Part shown: positions 39,248-46,849 of the stretch, piece by piece
Numbering within the stretch: the first letter of the stretch is position 1
Layout: every line of letters starts with the position of its first letter
From: Nocardia jiangxiensis NBRC 101359
Lineage (GTDB): Bacteria; Actinomycetota; Actinomycetes; Mycobacteriales; Mycobacteriaceae
NCBI RefSeq assembly: GCF_000308615.1
Contig: NZ_BAGB01000013.1
Location: 1 to 64,000 of the forward strand
DNA: 64,000 nt
Direction of reading: 5' to 3'
Notes under the pieces: generated by a model
Told to the model about the DNA's origin: nothing
Seen by the model: the letters and a program-made list of their open reading frames with translations, nothing else
The model's database searches: none
Made by a program: the position numbers and the translations under genes

Positions 39248-40326
39248 AGCCCCTCCAGATCGCTCTTGCGGATGCAGCAGTGCACACCCTTGACGATGTC
39301 GACGACCTGGGAGATGCGGAAGTCCGCGGTCGCCGACAGATAGGCCAGTGCGATCGGAGCCGGAATACGGTGTCGCGCACCGAGATACGCGATCGCATTG
39401 CGGGTGGCCTGCGCGACCGCGGCGTCCAGGTCGCGGTCCAGGCCGATCAGCAGATGATCCTGCGGGGTCTCGGCGAACGGCGTCGCGAGCACCTCGGCGA
39501 GGTTGCGCATCTGCGGATCGGTGTGCAGGCGCAGCCGCAGCGTGGCCCGCAGCGGAGCCTCGAACGCGGTCAGTGCCACCTCGCCGTCGCCCATGGCGAA
39601 ATGCGGATCACCGGCGTAGAACAGCGCGCCGGGGACCTGAACCGGCAGATACAGTCGCGCGCCGACCCCGAGCATGCGGATGTCGAGATTCCCGCCGTGC
39701 GGGCCCGGCGGCACCGAATGCACCGGGTCCTCGGTGGCGGCGGCAACGCCCATGATGCCCAGGAACGGGTTGAGCGGGAAGCGTAGCGAGCGCCCGTCGC
39801 CGACCGCGATGACGCCGCGTTCGGCCTCATCGACGGTGGCGATCGTGCAGACCGGCGGCACCGGTTCATCCGCTGGGTGGCCTGGCGGCGGGGCCGGATA
39901 TTCGCCCGGCAGCGCACCCCGGCCGTGTCGATTGCTGATCACGCCGTAGTCGGTGCGGCGACGCAGTTCGAGCACCTCGACCTCGAGGACGTCACCGGGC
40001 AACGCGCCGGTGACCGCGATCGGCCCGGTGAGCACATGTGGCCCCTGAGTGCTCGGATCATGACTACCCGAATCCGCGACAAGTGCTGTGTCGGAGAGGA
40101 TTCCGCTGATTCCGGCCGGAGCGAAGAACGCCGCCGGATCGCGGCCCTGATCCTCGAGGATGCCCTCGTGACTGATCGTGTCGAGGCAGACGGTGGCGCC
40201 CGAGCCGACGGTCAGCACCGGCTCGCTCACCGCATTGGGCAGCAGGCCCCAGGAGATCCCGGCCGGATCCGCCGGGAGGTATACCTCGCCCGAGAGCGGG
40301 CCGGAGTGGGGCTGCAGCAGAGTCAT
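39244..40326 (-). CDS. Acetamidase/formamidase family protein
   Basis: A 360-residue FmdA_AmdA-type hydrolase that should release ammonia from small amides such as formamide or acetamide. Family features include TVCLDTISHEGILEDQGRDP, the VLTGPIAVTGALPGDVLEVEV region and GDPHFAMGDGEVALTAFE, whose His, Asp and Glu residues form the metal site in relatives. ATG at 40326 is chosen with AAGG 8 nt upstream; longer open sequence upstream has no family similarity. Coupled to the amidase gene downstream. Confidence 0.9.
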   Translation of the reverse strand: MTLLQPHSGPLSGEVYLPADPAGISWGLLPNAVSEPVLTVGSGATVCLDTISHEGILEDQGRDPAAFFAPAGISGILSDTALVADSGSHDPSTQGPHVLTGPIAVTGALPGDVLEVEVLELRRRTDYGVISNRHGRGALPGEYPAPPPGHPADEPVPPVCTIATVDEAERGVIAVGDGRSLRFPLNPFLGIMGVAAATEDPVHSVPPGPHGGNLDIRMLGVGARLYLPVQVPGALFYAGDPHFAMGDGEVALTAFEAPLRATLRLRLHTDPQMRNLAEVLATPFAETPQDHLLIGLDRDLDAAVAQATRNAIAYLGARHRIPAPIALAYLSATADFRISQVVDIVKGVHCCIRKSDLEGL

Positions 40327-40353
40327 CGACCATCCTTCGAGTGCGACCGGAGA

Positions 40354-40373
40354 GTGGTTCCGTATACAACCAC
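40354..40373. promoter_or_regulatory. Inverted repeat in the divergent amidase/amidohydrolase promoter region
   Basis: GTGGTT (40354-40359) and AACCAC (40368-40373) flank an 8-nt centre containing GTATAC. It lies 28 nt before the acetamidase start in the 323-bp divergent region 40327-40649. It is a plausible operator for this nitrogen gene pair. The rest of the gap shows a second short inverted repeat (GGAAA-AA-TTTCC near 40574) and no gene. Confidence 0.4.
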
Positions 40374-40649
40374 CGCGCGAGGCGTGCCGCCAGGGTGTAG
40401 GGCGAACCTGTGGGAAATGCCACGCGAGCCTGGAATAGCGGAAATTAGACGTTAGCTGACGGATTGCCGTGAGGCGGAAATGTGGCGGTGACATGGCATC
40501 TGACCAGGTAGGAACCCCTCAGATTGGATCTGGGCAAATGATCAGCCTGTCCTGCGAGGATTCGGTAACACGCCGGAAAAATTTCCCGAGGGCAGGCGCA
40601 ACACGGCATTTCTATACAGATTGTGCCCCTGCTCCTCCTGGAGGTACTC

Positions 40650-41945
40650 ATGGCGGATCTGGTTCTCCGCAACGCCCGCATCTCGGACGACTCCGGTCTC
40701 GTCGACATCGCCGTCACGGCCGGATGCATCACGGAAATTGTTGCGGCACAGTCGATTTCCGGCATCGAAGCGATCGACTGCGATGGCCGCGTGGTCATCC
40801 CGGGACTCGTCGAGGCGCATGTGCACGTGGACAAGGCGATGCTCGACCGCGAACGCACCGATCCGGACGGAACCCTGGCCGGCGCAATCGCGGTCACCGG
40901 CGAGCTCAAGCGCGGTTTCACCGCCGAATCGGTCCGGACCCGCGCGCGGCAGGTGCTGGAGATGGCAATCCTCAACGGCACCACCATGATTCGGGCGCAT
41001 CCAGATGTGGATCCGATCGTCGGACTGCTCGGCGTGCGGGTTCTGCTCGAACTGCGCGAGGAATACCGCGATCGGATCGATCTGCAGATCGTCGCCTTCC
41101 CGCAGGAGGGCATCCTGAAGGCGCCGGGCACCCTGGAACTGTTGCGTGAGGCCCTGCGCCTGGGCGCGGACGTCATCGGCGGCTGCTCCTACAACGAGGC
41201 CGATCTGGCCGATTGCCACCGGCACATCGATGCGGTCTTCGATCTGGCGGACGAATTCGGCGTCCCGGTGGACATCCACGCCGATTTCGCCGACGACGCG
41301 GCCGATCCGCGATTCGCCCTGGCCGACCGGATCGCCGAGGTCACCGCCCGAACCGGGATGGGCGGGCGGGTCACGCTCGGGCATGTGACCTCCCTGGCGG
41401 GACGGCCCGTCGCCGAACGCCGGGCCACGATGCGACGGCTCGCCGCTGCGGGCGTGGCCGTCGTACCGTTGCCCGCGACGGATATGCACCTGGGCGGCCG
41501 GGCCGATTCGGTGGCCGTGCGTCGCGGCGTCGCGCCGGTCCGTGAGTTGTGGGAGGCCGGGGTGCAGGCCGCGGTGTCCTCCAACAACGTGCGAAATGCG
41601 TTCACCCCCTTCGGAAATGCCGATCTGCTCGATATCGGCCTGTTCCTCGCGCAGACCGGCCACCTCTCGGGTGAACGGGACCTCGCGCGGGTGCTGACCA
41701 TGCTCACCGAGGCTCCGGCGCGGATCGTCGGGATCGCCGACCGTTACGGGCTGCGTCCGGGCGCCGCCGCCGATCTGGTGGTGCTGTCCACCCGCAGGGT
41801 CGCCGACGTGCTGCTGGATCGGCCGGATCGCTGCTACGTCCTCAAGCGCGGCCGGGTGGTGGCCCGCACCACCCGCCATCGAGAACTGTTGCACCCCAGC
41901 ACCTCCCATTCTCCCGCCGACATCGGAGTCCTGTCCCATGCGTGA
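40650..41945 (+). CDS. Cytosine-deaminase-like amidohydrolase
   Basis: A 431-residue metal-dependent hydrolase of the cytosine deaminase branch. The first metal motif is HVHVDK (in LVEAHVHVDKAML). Further ligands are in DIHADFAD and TLGHVTS, and a late Asp-like position is in VSSNNVRNAF where cytosine deaminase has SDN. The Asp of that motif is replaced by Asn, so chemistry may differ. Relatives deaminate cytosine or remove N-alkylamines from triazines. ATG at 40650 follows GGAGG by 5 nt. Its end overlaps the DUF1097 gene by 8 nt. Confidence 0.88.
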   Translation: MADLVLRNARISDDSGLVDIAVTAGCITEIVAAQSISGIEAIDCDGRVVIPGLVEAHVHVDKAMLDRERTDPDGTLAGAIAVTGELKRGFTAESVRTRARQVLEMAILNGTTMIRAHPDVDPIVGLLGVRVLLELREEYRDRIDLQIVAFPQEGILKAPGTLELLREALRLGADVIGGCSYNEADLADCHRHIDAVFDLADEFGVPVDIHADFADDAADPRFALADRIAEVTARTGMGGRVTLGHVTSLAGRPVAERRATMRRLAAAGVAVVPLPATDMHLGGRADSVAVRRGVAPVRELWEAGVQAAVSSNNVRNAFTPFGNADLLDIGLFLAQTGHLSGERDLARVLTMLTEAPARIVGIADRYGLRPGAAADLVVLSTRRVADVLLDRPDRCYVLKRGRVVARTTRHRELLHPSTSHSPADIGVLSHA

Positions 41946-42480
41946 GCTCGTACCCCACGAAATAGTCGCCTCCATCCTCGCCGCGCTCACCGCCTTCATC
42001 GGCGGCACCGCGTTGAATCTGCCGCCCTGGGCGATCTTCATCGGCTGGGCCGGGACGTTCCTGGCCGGTGGTCCCTCGATGGCGGTCGCACGCAAGCTCT
42101 GGGCCGCGATGCCCGCCGGCTCGACCTTCGCGATGGTGATCGTGCTGATCGACCAGCACATCGGCACCGCCTTCGGACAATCCCGCCTGGCGCAGGACGC
42201 CGTACTGGCCCTGATCATCCTGGTGGTCAACACCGCCCTGATGTACACCGGCCGGATCGGCTACTTCTCGCTGATTCCCGGCATGTTCTTCGGCTTCGCC
42301 TCGTATTTCGCCACCTACTTCGGCGGGTTCGGCTTCCATCCGGGCAATCTGCTCGCCGTCTGGGTGTCGGTGGTCGCGATGAACGCCCTCGGTCCGGTCT
42401 TCGCGTATCTCTCACGCAGACTCGCCTTCCCGCGTCCGGTTGCCGCACCGGTCCCCACCGCGGTGCCGGACGCGGCGTGA
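41938..42480 (+). CDS. DUF1097 membrane protein
   Basis: A 180-residue integral membrane protein with about five hydrophobic helices (residues 8-28, 32-50, 58-76, 84-103, 110-165 in two parts). It matches the DUF1097 family in layout and in Gly/Phe-rich segments (PGMFFGFASYFATYFGG). No function is established. Translational coupling to the amidohydrolase suggests transport or membrane support for the same nitrogen compound. Confidence 0.85.
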   Translation: MRELVPHEIVASILAALTAFIGGTALNLPPWAIFIGWAGTFLAGGPSMAVARKLWAAMPAGSTFAMVIVLIDQHIGTAFGQSRLAQDAVLALIILVVNTALMYTGRIGYFSLIPGMFFGFASYFATYFGGFGFHPGNLLAVWVSVVAMNALGPVFAYLSRRLAFPRPVAAPVPTAVPDAA

Positions 42481-42490
42481 GTGCACAGCT

Positions 42491-42525
42491 GCTCGGCCGC
42501 AGTCATGAGGGGACTGCGGCCGAGC
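42491..42525. terminator. Bidirectional terminator between DUF1097 and EamA genes
   Basis: A perfect 14-bp stem GCTCGGCCGCAGTC/GACTGCGGCCGAGC with a 7-nt loop, 10 nt after the DUF1097 stop and 46 nt from the convergent EamA stop. Confidence 0.75.
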
Positions 42526-42571
42526 CGGGTGGTCCTGGCGGCCACCGTCGAGCGGGCCGCGCCGTCGTCGG

Positions 42572-43468
42572 TTAACTGCGGTTACTCACCCCCAGTGCGA
42601 CGATCAGCAGCGCGGCGCCACACCATCCGGCCACCGAAAGCCGTTCACCGAGAACGACTACCGACAGCAGGGCCGCGGTGAGCGGCTCCAGCAGTGCGGC
42701 GATGGCGGCGAAAATCGGTGCGGCAGTGCGTAGCCCGCGGAAATAGGCGGTGTAGGCGACGGCGGTGGGCACGCTGCCCAGATAGGCGGCCGTGGCCAGG
42801 GTCGCCGGGCGCAGGGGCAGGGACATGCCGCTGGTCAGGGCGATGGGCGTGAGCAGCAGTCCGCCGGTGAGCATGCCGAATGCGGTGGTGCGCAGCGGAT
42901 CCAGACCCTCGACCGTGCGGGTGGTGAGCAGGGTGAGGGTCGCGAACCCGGCGGCGGCCAGCAGCGCGAAGCCGACCCCCGCGGCCAGTCGCCATCCGGT
43001 CCTCACACCGTCCGGCGACCAGGTGAGCAGGACCAGTCCGGTGACCGCTCCGGCGATCGCGGTGAGCGTCGCGGTATCGGGTCTGCGCCGGGTGCGCAGT
43101 ACGGTGCCGAGGGCGACGAAGACGGGCAGCATCCCGATCGTGGCCATCGTCGCGATACTCACCGAAATGTATTGCACCGCAAGGAAATAGCTACCCTGGA
43201 AGAATCCCAGCAGGCCGCCGGTGAGCAGCGCTCGGCCGAGCGCGGCCCGGGTGCGCGGCAGACCGCGCAACCCGCCGGATACGGCCAGTAGGGCGATCGC
43301 GAGACCACCGCCGATGAGCAGCCGGTAGGCCGCGACCGACAGCGGCGCCAGATGCGCCTCGCGGGCGAGGATGGAACCGGACAAACCTCCTGTGCCCCAG
43401 AGGATTCCGGCCGTGATGAGAGTCAGTGCGGATCGGTCGCGCGCGGGCGCGACGACGTCGACGGACAT
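42572..43468 (-). CDS. EamA-family transporter
   Basis: A 298-residue drug/metabolite transporter with ten predicted helices in two EamA repeats. The start of the first repeat is GILWGTGGLSGSIL. The second ends with EPLTAALLSVVVLGERLS, a common signature of this family. It probably exports a metabolite or amino acid; the substrate is unknown. It is divergent from the ParA-like gene across a 340-bp gap. Confidence 0.9.
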   Translation of the reverse strand: MSVDVVAPARDRSALTLITAGILWGTGGLSGSILAREAHLAPLSVAAYRLLIGGGLAIALLAVSGGLRGLPRTRAALGRALLTGGLLGFFQGSYFLAVQYISVSIATMATIGMLPVFVALGTVLRTRRRPDTATLTAIAGAVTGLVLLTWSPDGVRTGWRLAAGVGFALLAAAGFATLTLLTTRTVEGLDPLRTTAFGMLTGGLLLTPIALTSGMSLPLRPATLATAAYLGSVPTAVAYTAYFRGLRTAAPIFAAIAALLEPLTAALLSVVVLGERLSVAGWCGAALLIVALGVSNRS

Positions 43469-43706
43469 GGGTGTTGGTACTCCTGCGTCGAAGAAGAAGG
43501 GGACGACGACGCGAGGCGGTTGCCGATGATGTTCGCATCGGGAGACGGGTACCCGAACTCAACCGAGCAGCTGACGCCACCCGGCCCGTGAAACCACCTC
43601 GCTCAGGAGGCGGGGGGCGGAGTGACGGTGAAGATTCGGTGCATGGCGGACATGCTACCCGGTATCGGCGCGTGCCCGGCATGCGGAGTGGGTGTGCAGA
43701 TCGGCT

Positions 43707-43722
43707 GTGTCCAATTGGACAC
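43707..43722. promoter_or_regulatory. Perfect 16-bp palindrome upstream of the parA-like gene
   Basis: GTGTCCAATTGGACAC, fully self-complementary, centred about 95 nt before the ParA start. It differs from the chromosomal parS consensus. It may be an operator for autoregulation or a partition site for the ParB-like protein. The surrounding gap (43469-43808) is otherwise without a credible gene. Confidence 0.5.
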
Positions 43723-43808
43723 GCCGTGCTCGTCGAACGGTTTCGGAGTTATATCCGTGCAACACTGGCCACCGCACAGTTTTACTCCTCACTATGGGAG
43801 GACCGTCC

Positions 43809-44534
43809 ATGACGAATTCTGTTGCATCACTGGATCTGCCCCGTCCCCTGGTAATCACATTGGGGAATCTGAAGGGTGGTGTCGGGAAGACCACCTCCGC
43901 CTTCTTTCTCGCCGCCTATTTCGCCCGGGTGCACGAGTTGCGCGTACTCGTGATCGATGCCGACCCGCTCAGTCAGACCGGATATTCCTGGCATCGCAGG
44001 CTGGTCCGGGCAGAGGTGGACATCCCGTTCACCCTGATCGCATTTCCATCGAGACACGTCGGCGATTGCATTGCCGACAATGCCGCCGACTACGACGTCG
44101 TGATCGTGGACGCCGGAGGTGAGTCAGCGGATATCTTCAAGGCTGCCATTCCCGCGACCGATGAGCTCGTCCTGCTGACGAGCGTGAGTCCCTCGGAGGT
44201 GAAACGAGTGCCCAGCACCTATCGGGCCGCCGAAGAGGCGGCTGCCGGCGCGGACCGGGAAATTCGGGTCCGAGTCCTCATGACCAAGGTTCCGGTCACC
44301 ATGAAGAACGGCGTCAACATATCCACCGAATACCGCTCTCAGCGGGCTTGTCTGGAGAACGCCGATTACGACGTATTCGAATCCAGTGTCAGCGCCTGGA
44401 AATGGTACCGCGAAGCCGCCGATGGGGAAGTCGGCGAAGGCGCGGAAAATCCACTCCAGGATCTCGGCGAATATCGGCAGGTGGGCGATGAACTCGTCGC
44501 GCCCTACCGCGCCGCATTGGGGGTGCCTGCCTGA
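43809..44534 (+). CDS. ParA-family ATPase (plasmid-type)
   Basis: A 241-residue ParA/Soj-like ATPase. The deviant Walker A is KGGVGKTT (near residue 20), followed by VLVIDADPLSQ and Walker B DVVIVDAGGES. There is no N-terminal helix-turn-helix, so it is of the short type. GGGAGG 8 nt before ATG 43809 fixes the start. Paired with the next gene (the stop overlaps the downstream ATG region). True chromosomal ParA in this group lies near the origin with gidB and parB, which are absent here. An integrated or plasmid-derived partition pair is likely. Confidence 0.88.
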   Translation: MTNSVASLDLPRPLVITLGNLKGGVGKTTSAFFLAAYFARVHELRVLVIDADPLSQTGYSWHRRLVRAEVDIPFTLIAFPSRHVGDCIADNAADYDVVIVDAGGESADIFKAAIPATDELVLLTSVSPSEVKRVPSTYRAAEEAAAGADREIRVRVLMTKVPVTMKNGVNISTEYRSQRACLENADYDVFESSVSAWKWYREAADGEVGEGAENPLQDLGEYRQVGDELVAPYRAALGVPA

Positions 44535-45376
44535 TGCCTCCGCAACGCAGGAAATCGATGATCGGTGGTGCGCACGCGCAGGCGGCCAATCCGCTGGACG
44601 ATTCGGCCGAGCACACGCCCGCGGTCTCGCCACTGCGCGACGCGGAGTGGAATCGCCCGGAGCATTCCGGGCGGGCTCTGGCGGTCGTTGCGCGATCCGG
44701 TGAACCGCAGTCGGTGAACGTGCTCACCGTCCCGCTGCCCGATGCGGGCGCGGGCCCGCTCAGCGATGGTGAGCAGAACCAGTTGTCGGCCTGCGAATCC
44801 TCGATCAGCACTCTGCGCATGGCCTTCTGGGCGGCCGGGCGGGCGTTGCAGATCGTGCGTGACGGGCGGCTGTATCGCAATGCCTACCCAAGTTTCGACG
44901 ACTATGTGGAACAGCGCTGGGATATGCAGCGCTCGTACGCGCACAAGCTGATTCGCGCTTGGCCGCTGGCCGCCAAACTCCATCCGCTGGCCCCGGGGAT
45001 CAACGAGGGGCAGATACGGGAATTGCTGCCGGTGGCCGCCGAGTACGGCGAGGACGCCGCGGTCACCGTCTATGCCACGCTCGTGGCGGGCGATGTGAAG
45101 ATCACCGCGGGCAAACTGCGCGAAGCGGTGGCGGTGCTGCCCGGTGAATTCGATCGCGATCGAGTGGTGCAGCATCTGCAAGCGTGGCTGCGCGGTGAGG
45201 TCGTCGAGGATCCACACGAACGCCCCGTGGATCTGTTCAGTTCGGCCGAGACCAGGCTGGCCGCGCTGACGCGCCGGATCGTCAAGGGATCCGGTGGTGA
45301 CCCGGCCGCGGCCCGTGAATTCGCCGCGAAGTTGCGCGGCCTGGCCGAGCAGATCGAGCAGCAGATCAGCGCCTGA
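44534..45376 (+). CDS. ParB-like partner of the ParA gene
   Basis: A 280-residue protein of uncertain family. The first 80 residues are disordered. Residues 110-150 (YPSFDDYVEQRWDMQRSYAH, then KLIRAWPLA) look like a helix-turn-helix DNA-binding segment found in plasmid ParB/transfer regulators. The C-terminus is helical (EFAAKLRGLAEQIEQQI), suited to dimerisation. It has no visible ParB CTPase motif. Its first base overlaps the ParA stop, so the two are co-translated. A DNA-binding adaptor for the ParA ATPase is the best reading. Confidence 0.75.
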   Translation: MPPQRRKSMIGGAHAQAANPLDDSAEHTPAVSPLRDAEWNRPEHSGRALAVVARSGEPQSVNVLTVPLPDAGAGPLSDGEQNQLSACESSISTLRMAFWAAGRALQIVRDGRLYRNAYPSFDDYVEQRWDMQRSYAHKLIRAWPLAAKLHPLAPGINEGQIRELLPVAAEYGEDAAVTVYATLVAGDVKITAGKLREAVAVLPGEFDRDRVVQHLQAWLRGEVVEDPHERPVDLFSSAETRLAALTRRIVKGSGGDPAAAREFAAKLRGLAEQIEQQISA

Positions 45377-45386
45377 GATATTCCGG

Positions 45387-45426
45387 CAATGCCCCGCAGT
45401 GCAGAAAAATGCATTGCGGGGCATTG
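45387..45426 (+). terminator. Terminator after the parA/parB-like pair
   Basis: A perfect 12-bp stem CAATGCCCCGCA/TGCGGGGCATTG (45387-45398 with 45415-45426), 10 nt after the stop. A T-rich tract (GTTTTT) follows about 15 nt later. The rest of 45427-45665 is notably AT-richer than its surroundings and holds no credible gene. Confidence 0.8.
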
Positions 45427-45665
45427 TCGTGATATCAGTTGTTTTTCGATACTTTATCGTCTCGTTATCGTATTTCGGTGCGGTTGTATTTGCGATTCAA
45501 CATTTTCCGGCGAATGATTGCGCCTCGGATCCGCTCGACTGGACGCAACACCGTGATGTTTTTCGAATCTATTTCGAGGAGCTCGACGGAGTCGGCCGCG
45601 TCAACGGGACGTGGCTTCGCAAGGCCCCGATCGACCCTCGATGACAGGATCGTAAGGAGTACATC

Positions 45666-46838
45666 ATGAGCGCAGGAAACGACGAGGTCCGATATACCCG
45701 CCTGCTGCGGCGGGTGCTCTGGTTCGCATTCGGGGTCGCCGCGGCCACCCTCGGAATGGTCTGGGCGACGGTGCTCGCCACCGGCCAGGCAGCGGCCCAG
45801 CCCGTGAACGTCCCGGCCGTCGGTGTGATCGATGTGCCGGACCAAGTCGGAATCTCCCGGGGCATCGAACAGGGACTACATCTGGCTCCGGCTGGGCCGC
45901 AGCAGAATTCGAGCGTCGTGCCGCGCATCGCGATCAGCGCGCCGTCCGCTCCCGCAATTGTGCGGCCCGCCGTCGGGCTCGCACCTACGCCTGCAATCGC
46001 ACACCTGGCTGCGACGCCTGTTCCCGGCGCGGCCGAGTTCGCACCTGGTCTTGGCATCGCGCCCCCCGCTGCGCCGCCCGTTCCCGATGTCGTGCGCACT
46101 GCGGTCGGGTTCGTACCGGCCCTCGGAATCGGGCAACCTGCTGTCGCGACAGCTATACCCGCGGCGATGCCTTCCGCTGTCGTGTTCGTACCTATCCCGG
46201 GAATTGTGCGCCCTGCCGTCGCACCTGCACCCGGCGTCACGCACTCCGCAGTCGCGACGACATCCGATCAGTCGCCGGTAGTCGCACGAGCGTTCACATT
46301 CGCACCGGCGCCTGCACCTGTACCTGAAGCCGGGGCCGCGCAATCCGACCTGCCCGGCCTGCCGCCGGTGCTCGATATTCCGCAGGTCCGGCAATTCCTG
46401 TCTTCGCCCCAGTTCCGTGGGCTGACGCTGCCCGGCCTGAACCTGCCCTTGCCGCAGGCGCAGTCCACGCCGCAGGCTGCGCCCACGCAGCGTGAGACAA
46501 CCGGCGAACGCGCTCTCGATGCCGCTCGCTCCAAGCTCGGACACGCCTATCGATATGGTTCGGCGGGCCCTGACGCATTCGACTGCTCCGGCCTCGTGCA
46601 GTGGTCCTATCGGCAAGCCGGGGTCAGCGTGCCGCGCACCAGCTACGGCCAACTCGACTCCGGAACCCCTGTTCCGCTGAACCAGTTGCAGCCCGGCGAT
46701 GTGGTGTCCTTCTACGGTGGCGGTCACTCGGCCATCTACGAGGGCGGCGGGCGCGTCATCCACGCCTCGACCGACCGCACCGGGGTGATCGAATCCCCGA
46801 TCGGGCAGATGCCGGTCACCGGCGCCCGCCGATTCTGA
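45666..46838 (+). CDS. NlpC/P60 peptidoglycan hydrolase with Pro/Ala-rich repeat region
   Basis: A 390-residue exported cell-wall hydrolase. An N-terminal signal or anchor helix covers residues 18-42. Residues 85-210 are Ala/Pro/Val-rich with about four degenerate repeats of 22-25 residues (FVPALGIGQPAVA, FVPIPGIVRPAVA). The C-terminal NlpC/P60 domain (about 278-390) has catalytic Cys307 in FDCSGLVQWSY, His354 in GGHSAIYEG and a third polar residue in VIHAS. It cleaves the D-Glu/diaminopimelate bond of stem peptides, like RipA. ATG at 45666 follows AAGGAG. Preceded by an AT-rich leader. Confidence 0.93.
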   Translation: MSAGNDEVRYTRLLRRVLWFAFGVAAATLGMVWATVLATGQAAAQPVNVPAVGVIDVPDQVGISRGIEQGLHLAPAGPQQNSSVVPRIAISAPSAPAIVRPAVGLAPTPAIAHLAATPVPGAAEFAPGLGIAPPAAPPVPDVVRTAVGFVPALGIGQPAVATAIPAAMPSAVVFVPIPGIVRPAVAPAPGVTHSAVATTSDQSPVVARAFTFAPAPAPVPEAGAAQSDLPGLPPVLDIPQVRQFLSSPQFRGLTLPGLNLPLPQAQSTPQAAPTQRETTGERALDAARSKLGHAYRYGSAGPDAFDCSGLVQWSYRQAGVSVPRTSYGQLDSGTPVPLNQLQPGDVVSFYGGGHSAIYEGGGRVIHASTDRTGVIESPIGQMPVTGARRF

Positions 46839-46849
46839 TGAGCGGGCGA

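Noticed and set aside
43707..43722. Chromosomal parS site
   Set aside because: The palindrome does not match the conserved TGTTTCACGTGAAACA-type sequence.
43622..43808. A possible small Cys-rich protein before parA
   Set aside because: The frame runs on into the ParA gene with no stop in the gap, and its Cys spacing is irregular. The palindrome and ParA ribosome site explain the region better.
45294..45644. An open frame over the AT-rich gap
   Set aside because: It begins inside the ParB-like gene and crosses the terminator hairpin; no family resemblance or ribosome site.
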